Shown: positions 36,134 to 44,550, counted from the first letter of the stretch. The stretch: DNA of 64,000 bases from an uncultured Bacilli bacterium (GCA_934085595.1 CAKOHK010000002.1:1-64000); one strand, 5' to 3'. Notes: generated by a model from the letters alone, not told the origin. A program made the numbers and translations.

Positions 36134-37228
36134 ATGGAATATATAATAATCGCACTACTAGTAGTCATAATAATATTACTATTAGTATTAATATTTAGAA
36201 AGAATAACAATAATGAATTAAATGATAAACTATCAAAAACAGAAATAAGTTTAATTAAGGAAATAAGTAACTTTAAAGATGATTTTTCATATAGATTAAA
36301 CAAAGACTTCAATGGTTTAAATGATAGAATAGAAGATAAACTAAATATGATAAACAGTAAAGTTAACGAAAAATTAGAAGTAGGTTTTGAAAAAACAAAT
36401 AAAACATTTTCATCTGTATTAGAAAGACTAGCTAAAATAGATGAAGCACAAAAGAAAATAGACGGACTAAGCACAGAAATAGTATCGCTAGAAGGAATAC
36501 TTACTGATAAGAAAAGTAGAGGTATTTTTGGAGAAATTAATCTATATCATATTTTATCAGCAATCTTTGGAGAAAAGAATGATAAAATCTATAGAACGCA
36601 GTACACTCTATCAAATGGCTCTATAAGTGACGCTATAATTTTTGGACCAGAGCCACTAGGTACAATATGCATTGACTCTAAGTTTCCACTTGAAAACTAT
36701 AGAAGATTAACAGAAAAAGGTATAAGCGACATAGAAAAAGAAAGAAGAAACAGAGAATTTGAAAGTGATGTAAAAAAACATATAGACGCTATCGCAAGTA
36801 AATACATAATACCAAAAGAAACATCAAGCGAAGCGATAATGTTCTTACCAGCAGAAGCAATATTTGCTGAAATAAACGCATATCATCCAAATATAATCAA
36901 ATATGCAGCATCAAGAAAAGTATGGATAACATCACCAACAACACTAATGAGTCTTTTAACAATAGTACAATCAGTATTGAAAGGACTAGAAAGAGACAAA
37001 TATACATCAGTAATACATGAAGAATTAAATAAACTAGGAATAGAGTTTGGAAGATATAAAGAAAGATGGGATAAACTATCAAGAAGTATCCAAACAGTAT
37101 CAAACGATGTAGAAAACATACACAAAACAACAGATAAAATAACAAAGAGATTTGAACAAATAAATAATGTAAACATTGACATAGATAAAAAACTAACTGA
37201 AAGTGATAAAATAGAATACAATGGATAA
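36134..37228 (+). CDS. rmuC: DNA recombination protein RmuC
   Basis: The 364-residue protein has an N-terminal membrane helix (~3-22), a coiled coil to ~125 and the RmuC nuclease-like domain: KSRGIFGEINLYHILSAIFGE, CIDSKFPLENYRRL, FLPAEAIFAEI and SPTTLMSLL. RmuC limits inversions at repeats and is anchored at the membrane. Its 3' end overlaps recD2 by eight bases, an unusual pairing of two DNA-processing genes that suggests a joint role. Confidence 0.92.
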   Translation: MEYIIIALLVVIIILLLVLIFRKNNNNELNDKLSKTEISLIKEISNFKDDFSYRLNKDFNGLNDRIEDKLNMINSKVNEKLEVGFEKTNKTFSSVLERLAKIDEAQKKIDGLSTEIVSLEGILTDKKSRGIFGEINLYHILSAIFGEKNDKIYRTQYTLSNGSISDAIIFGPEPLGTICIDSKFPLENYRRLTEKGISDIEKERRNREFESDVKKHIDAIASKYIIPKETSSEAIMFLPAEAIFAEINAYHPNIIKYAASRKVWITSPTTLMSLLTIVQSVLKGLERDKYTSVIHEELNKLGIEFGRYKERWDKLSRSIQTVSNDVENIHKTTDKITKRFEQINNVNIDIDKKLTESDKIEYNG

Positions 37229-39383
37229 TTACATAACAGGTAAAATCATTAGAATAATATATGAAAGTCCAACTACATTATATAAAGTTGGAATCTTTAA
37301 GGTGAAAGAAACTGACATAGAAGAGTTAAATGAATATGTAAACAAAGTGATAAGCTTTACAGGCTCATTTACAGAATTAAATAGCGACTTAGAATACACA
37401 TTCCATGGTTCCCTTGTTAATCATCCAAAATATGGAGTACAATTTAATACATTAACATATGAAGTAGTAGAGCCAAAAACAACAGATAGCATAGTGGCAT
37501 ATTTAAGTAGTGGAATATTTAAAGGAATAGGACTTAAAACAGCAAAGAAAATAGTAGAAAAGTTTGGAACTGAAACAATAGATATAATAAAAAACAACTA
37601 TGAAAGTTTAGCAAGTATAAATGGTATGACATATACAAAAGCAAAAAGAATGCATGATAAAATAGCAGATAACGAACTTAATCAAGAATATGTAATAAAA
37701 CTAAGTTCTATGGGATTTACAATAAATGAAGCAATAAATCTAATGACACTATATAAATCAAGATTATTTGAAATAGTAGATAATAACATATACGAATTAG
37801 TAAAATATGTAAGATTTGATAAACTAGATACTATATATTTAAAAAATAACAACGAAGACACTAAAATAAGAATAGAAGCCTTAATAAAACATAATATATA
37901 TGAAATGTGTTACGAAAAAGGAGACACATTAATATCTAAAGAAGAATTATTAATAGAAATGAAGAAATCATTCAAGGGTATTTTCACAGTAGAAACCTTT
38001 ATGTTACATATAAATGATTTAATAAAAAATAAAGAATTAGTAGAAGTAAACGGAATGTTAGCACTTTATAATTTCTACTCATCAGAAAACTTAATAATTG
38101 AAAATATTAAAAGATTAAATAATATAAAAAACATACATAATATAGATAAAATAAATCACTTCATAAAAGAATATGAAACAAGAAATAATATACTCCTAGC
38201 AGATAATCAAAAGAATGCAATTAGAGAAAGTATATTAAATAATTTTTATATAATCACTGGAGGACCAGGTACTGGAAAAACAACTATAGTAAAAGCAATA
38301 TTTGAAGTGTTAAAAGATGCAGAAGATATAAAAGAAGAAGATATAGTTTTACTAGCACCTACCGGAAGAAGTGCAAAAAGATTAAGTGAATCAGTAGTAT
38401 TCCCAGCATCTACTATACATAGATATTTAAAATGGAATAAAGAAACAGGAGAGTTTCAAGTAAATGAAAATAATAAGACAACACATAAAATAGTTATAGT
38501 AGATGAAGCAAGTATGTTAGATATATTCTTATTTTCTTCACTATTAAAAGGCTTAAGATTAAATGTAAAATTAATACTAGTCGGAGATGCAAACCAACTT
38601 CCAAGTATAGCTCCAGGTGATATATTAAATGATTTATTAAAACTAGACTTCATAAAGAAAACATATTTAAATGAAATATATAGAGTAAAAGAAGGAAGCT
38701 ATATAACATATCTAGCAAATGACATAAGAAATAAAAGAATATTTGAGAAAATAGATAACTATGATGACTTTAAGTTTATAAATTGTAAAGAAGAAGAAAT
38801 ACTTCCATATCTAACAGAAGTATGTAATAAAGTAAAAGAAAAAGATATGGATATAGATAAGTTCGAAGTATTATGTCCTATGTATAAAGGTTATAATGGT
38901 ATAGATAATATAAATAAAGTAATGAGTGAAATATTTAATCCAAATAAAAAGAAATATATAATAAATGATAAATATTATAGTGTAGGAGACAAAGTAATAC
39001 AGTTAACAAATGATATAGATAATGATGTATATAATGGAGATATAGGTTATATAGAAGATATAAGATATGAAGATAAAAAACTAGTTGTAACTATAGATTA
39101 TGGTAGGTGTGAAGTAGAATATAAAAGTGGAGAATTAGATAAGTTTAATTTAGCATATTCAATAAGTATACATAAATCTCAAGGTAGTGAGTATGATAAT
39201 GTAGTAGTTATATTATCAAAGGGATTTACAAGAATGCTTTATAATAAATTAATATATACAGCTATAACAAGAGCAAAGAAAAGTTTAATATTAATAGGTA
39301 ATATAGAAACATTTAATAAAGGGGTACAAACAACATATGCAGAAAATAGAAGAACTTATTTAAAATGTATAAATACCAAATAA
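37221..39383 (+). CDS. recD2: RecD2-type SF1B DNA helicase
   Basis: The 720-residue protein has an N-terminal OB region and helix-hairpin-helix repeats (FKGIGLKTAKKIVEKFG, ~95-111), Walker A TGGPGTGKTT at ~345-354, APTGRSAKR, IVDEASMLD (motif II), GDANQLPSI (III) and the C-terminal SIHKSQGSEYD and YTAITRAKKSLI motifs. RecD2 is the 5'-3' helicase of organisms without RecBC. It overlaps rmuC by eight bases. Confidence 0.95.
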   Translation: MDNYITGKIIRIIYESPTTLYKVGIFKVKETDIEELNEYVNKVISFTGSFTELNSDLEYTFHGSLVNHPKYGVQFNTLTYEVVEPKTTDSIVAYLSSGIFKGIGLKTAKKIVEKFGTETIDIIKNNYESLASINGMTYTKAKRMHDKIADNELNQEYVIKLSSMGFTINEAINLMTLYKSRLFEIVDNNIYELVKYVRFDKLDTIYLKNNNEDTKIRIEALIKHNIYEMCYEKGDTLISKEELLIEMKKSFKGIFTVETFMLHINDLIKNKELVEVNGMLALYNFYSSENLIIENIKRLNNIKNIHNIDKINHFIKEYETRNNILLADNQKNAIRESILNNFYIITGGPGTGKTTIVKAIFEVLKDAEDIKEEDIVLLAPTGRSAKRLSESVVFPASTIHRYLKWNKETGEFQVNENNKTTHKIVIVDEASMLDIFLFSSLLKGLRLNVKLILVGDANQLPSIAPGDILNDLLKLDFIKKTYLNEIYRVKEGSYITYLANDIRNKRIFEKIDNYDDFKFINCKEEEILPYLTEVCNKVKEKDMDIDKFEVLCPMYKGYNGIDNINKVMSEIFNPNKKKYIINDKYYSVGDKVIQLTNDIDNDVYNGDIGYIEDIRYEDKKLVVTIDYGRCEVEYKSGELDKFNLAYSISIHKSQGSEYDNVVVILSKGFTRMLYNKLIYTAITRAKKSLILIGNIETFNKGVQTTYAENRRTYLKCINTK

Positions 39384-39418
39384 AAAGAAATAATAAATAT
39401 TAAAGGAGAGTGATATTT

Positions 39419-39553
39419 ATTAAAACAGCAAAAACATTTTTAACATTTGGAATGGGAGTAGGAGCAACACTTCTATATCAAAAATATAGTAAAGATATAG
39501 CAAATGCATTATGTGCTTTAAAAAATAGTAAAATAGACATAGAAATAAAATAA
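39419..39553 (+). CDS. Small hypothetical protein with probable ATT start
   Basis: This 44-residue frame reads (M)KTAKTFLTFGMGVGATLLYQKYSKDIANAL... : a short basic start, a Gly-rich hydrophobic segment and a charged end ending IDIEIK. AAAGGAG at 39402-39408 is strong; the codon at the right spacing is ATT (39419), and the only NTG start in frame, GTG at 39410, is one base from the site. A terminator follows directly, supporting expression. Function unknown. Confidence 0.5.
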   Translation: MKTAKTFLTFGMGVGATLLYQKYSKDIANALCALKNSKIDIEIK

Positions 39554-39577
39554 TGGTGAAGATGATTCACCATTTTT
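39552..39577 (+). terminator. Terminator after recD2 and the small gene
   Basis: Perfect stem AATGGTGA (39552-39559)/TCACCATT (39567-39574), then T. Confidence 0.85.
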
Positions 39578-39609
39578 AAATGAAAAAAAGCAAAACACTT
39601 GTACATTTA

Positions 39610-39705
39610 GAAAAATATAACGGACGTTAGTTTCAAAGATAACGTCCCGCTATAGATAGGGGGAACGATTATTTAGATAAGTTCTCGGTTTATGGGAACT
39701 TTTTT
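39610..39705 (+). ncRNA. Candidate structured RNA with terminator/antiterminator pairing
   Basis: Between the recD2 unit and the IS30 element there is no coding frame, but there are ordered structures: hairpin GGACGTTA (39622-39629)/TAACGTCC (39640-39647), a GGGGGAAC (39659-39666), then AAGTTCTC (39679-39686) pairing with GGGAACTT (39694-39701) followed by T to 39705. GTTCTC can pair either with the upstream GGGGAAC or with the downstream GGGAAC, the logic of an attenuator. A -10-like TATAAC lies at 39616. No known class was matched. Confidence 0.45.
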
Positions 39706-39839
39706 CTTGCATTTACAGAAATAAATGATAAAATATAATTACTTTTAAGTTGAATTATTACACACAAAAACACGGGAAGTTAGTATTTTTTAAAAAGAAT
39801 ACAGGTAACGTCTCGCAAAATTAGCTGTAATTTTTGTAT

Positions 39840-41075
39840 GTATTTTGGCTTAAAATAGAGTTATTTTTTTAATAATTTTTTAGAAAGATCGACATCATCA
39901 TAATCGATCTTTTTAATATTTAATTTGTTTAAATTATCGTTTTCGATAAGTATTCTTGCAACTTCATATGGAGTTGAATTATTAAGAGAAACCCTTGGTA
40001 TTGAATTAATGTGTGAAGCAAGAAGATTGCAATCTTCTTGGGTTAATCCAGCAAATGAAGTTCCTTTTGGTAAAACGTAACATATAAACTCATGATTTTT
40101 TTCTATCATGCCTTTTTGCCAAGAACAATTAGGGTCACAATAAAATAATTTAGAAACCATCTCGCCAGTATCACAATCAATTTCGATACTTTCTGGATCC
40201 GAAAACTCTGTACCATTATCAGTTAATATAACTTGGAAAAGTCTTTTATATTCTTCTATACCTAAAGTTTTTCTAAACATGTTAAATGTTTTTGTAACAT
40301 ATTTAGATTGTTTATAAGGCAATAAAATAATAAGCATCAAGCTTGAGTTTCTGAAAAACAAAGTGAGAAAGCATTTTCCACCTTTGCCGCCAGATGTGCC
40401 AATAACTGTATCCATTTCAACTACTGAAGCTTGCGGATTGGTTTCCATGTAATCTTTAAAATTAGAATAGAATCTTCCAATTTTAATTTTAGGATTAGTT
40501 TTTCCTCTAGTATAATCATATTCCTTTTTGACTTTGTATCTTACTTTACGTGCCAAATCAATATTTCTTACATTTAATATACCTAAGTCTATGTACTTAT
40601 AAAAAGTAGATTTAGATAAAGGAAGAATATCTGGATGGTTAATATAAACTTGGTTAACTGAATGATGCTTGTGAATCATTAAAGGCGAAACAATATCGTT
40701 TAATGATGCGATTTCTTCTTTGGTGACTTTAAGATGACTTCTTTCGTTTACCAAAGTGTTTTTATATTCATTGTAAGCAACTGCATGATTATAAGTGTAT
40801 TTTGTTTTATAACAATGATTATATTTAGAGCAAGCATTGCATACATATGGTGGTTTATTTTCATAACAACAAGGAGTTTTAGAAGTATTTCTTAAAAATC
40901 TATGTTTTTTAACCTCATTAGCAATGGTAGTTCTATCTTTACCAAGTCTATTACCAATTTGTGTGAAATTATATCCTTCTTTTAAATATTCTTCAATAAC
41001 ACATCTATCTTCAAAAGACATGTGTTTGTATTTTTTGATTCTCATATATTTTCCTTTCAATATAAGCCAAAATAC
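39840..41075. mobile_element. IS30-family insertion sequence
   Basis: An IS30-type transposase gene is bounded by a 13-bp perfect inverted repeat: GTATTTTGGCTTA at 39840-39852 and TAAGCCAAAATAC at 41063-41075. The 1.24-kb size fits IS30-family elements. Terminal repeats longer than 13 bp and a target duplication could not be identified, so the true ends may lie slightly outside. Confidence 0.7.
39861..41045 (-). CDS. IS30-family transposase
   Basis: The ~394-residue protein has an N-terminal HTH (HMSFEDRCVIEEYLKEGYNF, IGNRLGKDRTTIANEV), a Cys-rich segment (CCYENKPPYVCNACSKYNHC) and a DDE catalytic domain: VVEMDTVIG, LTDNGTEFSDP and the Glu in WQKGMIEKNHEF. All three catalytic positions are present, so it may be active. 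AAAGGA on the minus strand favours the ATG (MRIKKYKHM) over a TTG five codons upstream. Confidence 0.93.
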   Translation of the reverse strand: MRIKKYKHMSFEDRCVIEEYLKEGYNFTQIGNRLGKDRTTIANEVKKHRFLRNTSKTPCCYENKPPYVCNACSKYNHCYKTKYTYNHAVAYNEYKNTLVNERSHLKVTKEEIASLNDIVSPLMIHKHHSVNQVYINHPDILPLSKSTFYKYIDLGILNVRNIDLARKVRYKVKKEYDYTRGKTNPKIKIGRFYSNFKDYMETNPQASVVEMDTVIGTSGGKGGKCFLTLFFRNSSLMLIILLPYKQSKYVTKTFNMFRKTLGIEEYKRLFQVILTDNGTEFSDPESIEIDCDTGEMVSKLFYCDPNCSWQKGMIEKNHEFICYVLPKGTSFAGLTQEDCNLLASHINSIPRVSLNNSTPYEVARILIENDNLNKLNIKKIDYDDVDLSKKLLKK

Positions 41076-41110
41076 GATTACATATAATAATATAGAAAGT
41101 GAATAAAAGC

Positions 41111-41270
41111 AAATAAGTTTGAGTTATTCCAATTTCCTGATTGACAACAGGAACCCAAAAAATATTCTTGAAAAAAAATGGTCAATGTCTAAAAAGACAT
41201 TGACACAAGTATGGCGAATATTCTTTGCCTATTGTCAATCAGTTTTCTCGGCATAAGCTCAAACTTATTT
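41111..41270. repeat. 160-nt imperfect palindrome (large cruciform / MITE-like)
   Basis: Nested arms match in order: AAATAAGTTTGAG (41111-41123) with CTCAAACTTATTT (41258-41270), perfect; CTGATTGACAACAGG (41137-41151) with CCTATTGTCAATCAG (41228-41242), one mismatch; AATATTC near 41161 with GAATATT near 41215; and the apex GTCAATGTCT (41181-41190) with AGACATTGAC (41195-41204), perfect with a 4-nt loop. No protein is encoded. Confidence 0.8.
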
Positions 41271-41378
41271 ACCTCATCCCCCTCAGAGTTTCCAATACTA
41301 AAGTCTCTCAATTTTAAAAACGGGAAGTTAAATAAAGAATTAACCGAAAAATATAACGGACAAATATATGTTTTGGCA

Positions 41379-41410
41379 TTGACATGGGGGGGGGGGGTAC
41401 CCTATATAAT
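41379..41410 (+). promoter_or_regulatory. Promoter with a 12-G tract in the spacer, probable phase-variation switch
   Basis: TTGACA (41379-41384) and TATAAT (41405-41410) match consensus exactly. Between them, after one T, lie 12 consecutive G (41386-41397). The spacer is 20 nt; nine Gs would give the optimal 17. A TATATA at 41403-41408 gives an 18-nt spacing and may allow some expression now. The next gene, the surface protein, starts 27 bases downstream. Slippage in such tracts is a known phase-variation mechanism; here it is inferred. Confidence 0.7.
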
Positions 41411-41437
41411 TATTAATAGAAAGTAGGTAGTAAACAT

Positions 41438-42949
41438 ATGAAAGATAGAGGGTTTATTTATGCAAGTATATTAGTAAGCGTGTTTTTGCTAACAGTAGGA
41501 TTAACTTATGCATACTTTAGTATAACTGCTAGTGGTAATGATGTAGCAGAAACTATAAATGTAAGTGCAACTAAAATAGAATTAAAGTACACAGATGGAA
41601 AAGAAATTAAAGCAAATGGCATAGAGCCGAGTTGGACAACTACTAAAACTATTACTGTGGTAAATACTGGTAATGAAGAAGCATATTATGCTTTAGGATG
41701 GCAAAAACTTTACAATGAGATTCAAAAAGATGAGCTTGTTATAAGAAGTACATGCATAAGTAGTGGAGTAACAGGAGGAACTTGCTCAAGTACAGATAAT
41801 GTAGTTATTCCACAAACATCAGAAGTAAATGCTACAGCAAATAAAGTATTATATCCGTATAAAGAAAATGTATTAATATTGCCTGGTGAAACTCATACTT
41901 ATACAGTAACTATAGAGTTTATAAATTACACTGATAAACATCAAAACTATAATCAAGGAAAAAGATTCTACGGTGTTCTTGGAGCAGCAGAAAGTACAAA
42001 GAAATTACCAACTCTTGCAAACTATTTAATAGATAATTATAGTACATTAGGTTTAACAAAAATAGACCAAACAGCAACAGGCAATCAAAATTATGACACC
42101 ACCGAATATAGATACCAAGGAATAAGTCCTAATAATTATATTACTTTTAATGGTGAAGAGAATGTCTGGAGAATAATTGGAGTATTCGAAGTGGAAACAC
42201 CACAAAGTAACGGAACATATACAAAAGAAAATAAAGTAAAGATAGTAAGAGATAGAATAGGATATGTATCATGGGATTATAAAACATCGTCAGGTTATAA
42301 CAATGACTGGACAACCTCAACATTAATGACAATGTTAAATACCGGACCGTACTATAATAGAACTTCTGGCTATACAAAACTTGCATGTTCAACTGGGTAT
42401 GACACTACAGTAAGTGAAACAGCGATATGTAATTATGAAAGCAACGGTTTAACAGATAATGCAAAAAATCAGATAAGTAGTACAAAATGGTACTTAGGAA
42501 ATGTAGTGTGGAACAGTGGCTATGGAAATACAAAAGAAATATATACTCAAGAAAGAAGTACTAGTGTACATAGTGGAAATAAACAAACATGGGATGGAAA
42601 AGTAGCATTAATATATCCAAGTGATTATATGTATGCAAGTAGTGCATGTTATAATGACGATACTAAAAAAGGGTATGACTCTAGTGGTTCTTCACCATAT
42701 GATACAGATTATAGAAGTGAAACTTGTAAAAGTACTAACTGGTTATTAGATACGAATAATTGGTTTTGGGCCGTGTCGCCTAGTTCTTACCAATCGCTCA
42801 CTGCGATGTTTGTGCACGATTCCGGTCGTGTGCTCAACGGCGATACGAATAACAGCTCCGGCGGCTTGTGTCAGTCCGTATATCTTGATTCCAGCGTAAA
42901 GTACATAGGAGGAGATGGTACTGCAGAAAAGGCGTATGAGATAGAATAG
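41438..42949 (+). CDS. SipW/TasA-type surface protein behind a G-tract promoter
   Basis: The 503-residue protein begins MKDRGFIYASILVSVFLLTVGLTYAYFS, broken here as a signal peptide with the LTYAYFS cleavage style, and has a TasA-like domain (ETINVSATKIELKYTDG, ITVVNTGNEEAYYALGW) like the protein at 16-1938. The middle contains Tyr/Asn/Thr-rich segments; the C-terminus has NWFWAVSPSSYQSL and ends GGDGTAEKAYEIE. Its last third includes an A-poor, GC-rich cassette (separate entry). It is likely secreted and surface-exposed. AAGTAGGT lies before the ATG. Expression is probably switched by the G tract in its promoter. Confidence 0.78.
   Translation: MKDRGFIYASILVSVFLLTVGLTYAYFSITASGNDVAETINVSATKIELKYTDGKEIKANGIEPSWTTTKTITVVNTGNEEAYYALGWQKLYNEIQKDELVIRSTCISSGVTGGTCSSTDNVVIPQTSEVNATANKVLYPYKENVLILPGETHTYTVTIEFINYTDKHQNYNQGKRFYGVLGAAESTKKLPTLANYLIDNYSTLGLTKIDQTATGNQNYDTTEYRYQGISPNNYITFNGEENVWRIIGVFEVETPQSNGTYTKENKVKIVRDRIGYVSWDYKTSSGYNNDWTTSTLMTMLNTGPYYNRTSGYTKLACSTGYDTTVSETAICNYESNGLTDNAKNQISSTKWYLGNVVWNSGYGNTKEIYTQERSTSVHSGNKQTWDGKVALIYPSDYMYASSACYNDDTKKGYDSSGSSPYDTDYRSETCKSTNWLLDTNNWFWAVSPSSYQSLTAMFVHDSGRVLNGDTNNSSGGLCQSVYLDSSVKYIGGDGTAEKAYEIE
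42765..42905 (+). other. GC-rich, A-poor variable-region-like cassette in second surface gene
   Basis: By hand count, 42771-42850 has 43 G/C of 80 (54%) and 14 A. Codons TCG, CTC, GCG, CAC, TCC, CGT, GTG and GGC cluster here and are rare in flanking sequence. The cassette starts at WFWAVSP, the place where the other surface gene's cassette begins (YWTLSP), and ends near the last 15 codons. The protein lengths from W to the terminus are almost equal in the two genes, but the interior residues differ almost completely. Confidence 0.6.
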
Positions 42950-43366
42950 AAAGAGAAAATGTAAAGTGCCCTGCGAGGTGGAACTGTGTGGGTACTATAT
43001 TATTAGGCATTAACAAACAATGATATAAATTGTAAAATAGAAAGTCATAAATATTTTAAAGTTAAAAAGTCATAATTTTAAGATATCTATGACTTCTTTT
43101 TGTTATATTTGCATTATCTCATAATAAAGAAAGGCAGAATACAAAAAGCTAAAAAATAGCAAAAAAGTATTTTACAATTTATATATAATAAAGAACTTAA
43201 GAAATAATATTAATCTGCAAGTTAATAATGAAGTTGAAGATAAACAAATAAACTATAAAGTAAATATTAAAGATTTATAAAAAGAATAACTATTCCTTTA
43301 AAAAATAGTTCTACAAGTATATTTTTTTAATAAAATATGGTAATATTAATATAGGGTGAAGAAAAA
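42950..43366. other. Intergenic region after the second surface gene
   Basis: At 42964-42996 there is a short GC-rich stretch (GTGCCC...GGGTAC near-hairpin) directly behind the surface gene. A terminator is at 43067-43102. At about 43206-43281 a frame without a start reads INLQVNNEVEDKQINYKVNIKDL and stops, which looks like the broken end of a lost gene, with low certainty. The rest is AT-rich with no recognised feature. Confidence 0.5.
43067..43102 (+). terminator. Terminator downstream of the second surface gene
   Basis: Stem AAGTCATA (43067-43074)/TATGACTT (43088-43095), then CTTTTTG. Confidence 0.65.
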
Positions 43367-44548
43367 ATGTTTAACAAAGATAAAGATGAAAGAAAAGTAA
43401 ATACTAAAAAAGTAAATGAACTAGTTATTACAAGTAATAGAATACTTAATATCTTATATATTTTATTTATTATATTACTTGTATATGTAGTTTCATTAAT
43501 ATTTAAAGAATGGGGAATATTATCATTCATTGGTAAAATGCTAAGCATCATATCTCCATTATTCATAGGATTCCTACTTGCTTGGCTACTTAATCCAATG
43601 GTACAAAAATTACAAAAAAGAGGTATAAATAGAACTATATCTGTAATTATATCTTACTTAGTATTAGTAGTTGGAATATATTTAATATTTGCATTTACCA
43701 TTCCATCACTTGGAACACAAATATCAGATATTTTAGCAGCAGTTCCTAATATAGTAGAAGATGTAAAAGGATGGATAGATAACATATTCTTAAAATTATC
43801 TAATCTATCACTTCAAAATCTAGATAATATCAAATCAACATTTATGCTTAAAATAAATACATTTGCTCAAGACATAGAAAAAGGACTTCCAAGTACAGCT
43901 ATGAATATAGTATCTGCTTTAGCAAGTGGAATAGGTAAAATATTATTAAGTTTAATCTTAGGATTTTATATACTATTTGATTATGATAAGTTCAAAGATA
44001 ATTTCATTAAATTATTCCCTAAAAAATATAGAGAAGAAGTTAAAGTACTTGCTAGTAGATTAAGTGAATCATTATTCTCATTTGTAAATGGAACATTATG
44101 GTTAAGTTTATTATTATTTGTTGTTTCTATTATAGGATTTAGTTTAATAGGATTAAATGCACCAGTATTAATATCATTTATATGTGTGGTTACAAACTTA
44201 ATTCCATACATAGGACCATACATGGGAGCAGCAGTAGCAGGAGCTATAGGATTTGCAGAAAGTCCATTAATCGGAACACTAACTCTTATATTTATATTAG
44301 TAGTTCAAACAATAGATGGAAACTTACTACAACCACTTGTAATGAGTAAGAAAATGAACTTAAGTCCAATTACTATAATAATATCATTAATAGTATTCGA
44401 ATATTTCTTTGGTATTATAGGAATGGTAATTGCAACTCCAGTAGTAGCAATACTTAAAGTAATATATGAGTTCTTTGATGAAAAGTTTGGCTTCTTTGAA
44501 TATGCAGATGAACCAGAAATAAAAAGGAAAAAAGAAAGTAAGGAGTAA
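43367..44548 (+). CDS. AI-2E-family (PerM/YdbI-like) membrane transporter
   Basis: The 393-residue protein has eight or so membrane segments and family landmarks: FLLAWLLNPMVQKLQKRGINR, LVTNLIPYIGPYMGAAVAG as VTNLIPYIGPYMGA, and VQTIDGNLLQPLVMSKKMNLSP as QTIDGNLLQPLVMSK. The family contains exporters/antiporters such as TqsA and Na+/H+ antiporters. A GGGTGAAG site is before the ATG. The next gene follows three bases later, so they form an operon. Confidence 0.88.
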   Translation: MFNKDKDERKVNTKKVNELVITSNRILNILYILFIILLVYVVSLIFKEWGILSFIGKMLSIISPLFIGFLLAWLLNPMVQKLQKRGINRTISVIISYLVLVVGIYLIFAFTIPSLGTQISDILAAVPNIVEDVKGWIDNIFLKLSNLSLQNLDNIKSTFMLKINTFAQDIEKGLPSTAMNIVSALASGIGKILLSLILGFYILFDYDKFKDNFIKLFPKKYREEVKVLASRLSESLFSFVNGTLWLSLLLFVVSIIGFSLIGLNAPVLISFICVVTNLIPYIGPYMGAAVAGAIGFAESPLIGTLTLIFILVVQTIDGNLLQPLVMSKKMNLSPITIIISLIVFEYFFGIIGMVIATPVVAILKVIYEFFDEKFGFFEYADEPEIKRKKESKE

Positions 44549-44550
44549 GA

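Larger units (their letters stand above)
41076..41437. other. Non-coding stretch between IS30 and the surface gene
   Basis: This 362-nt stretch holds the palindrome and the G-tract promoter described separately. In between, at 41320-41361, is CGGGAAGTTA...TTAACCG followed by GAAAAATATAACGGAC; the 16-mer is repeated exactly at 39610-39625 on the other side of the IS. The 71-codon open frame across 41211-41426 crosses the palindrome and promoter and is not a gene. Confidence 0.7.

Noticed and set aside
41211..41426. 71-codon plus-strand open frame
   Set aside because: It crosses the palindrome and the promoter and has no family or ribosome-binding site.
43206..43281. Pseudogene fragment
   Set aside because: The 24-codon frame has protein-like composition, but no start and no recognisable family; kept only as a note.
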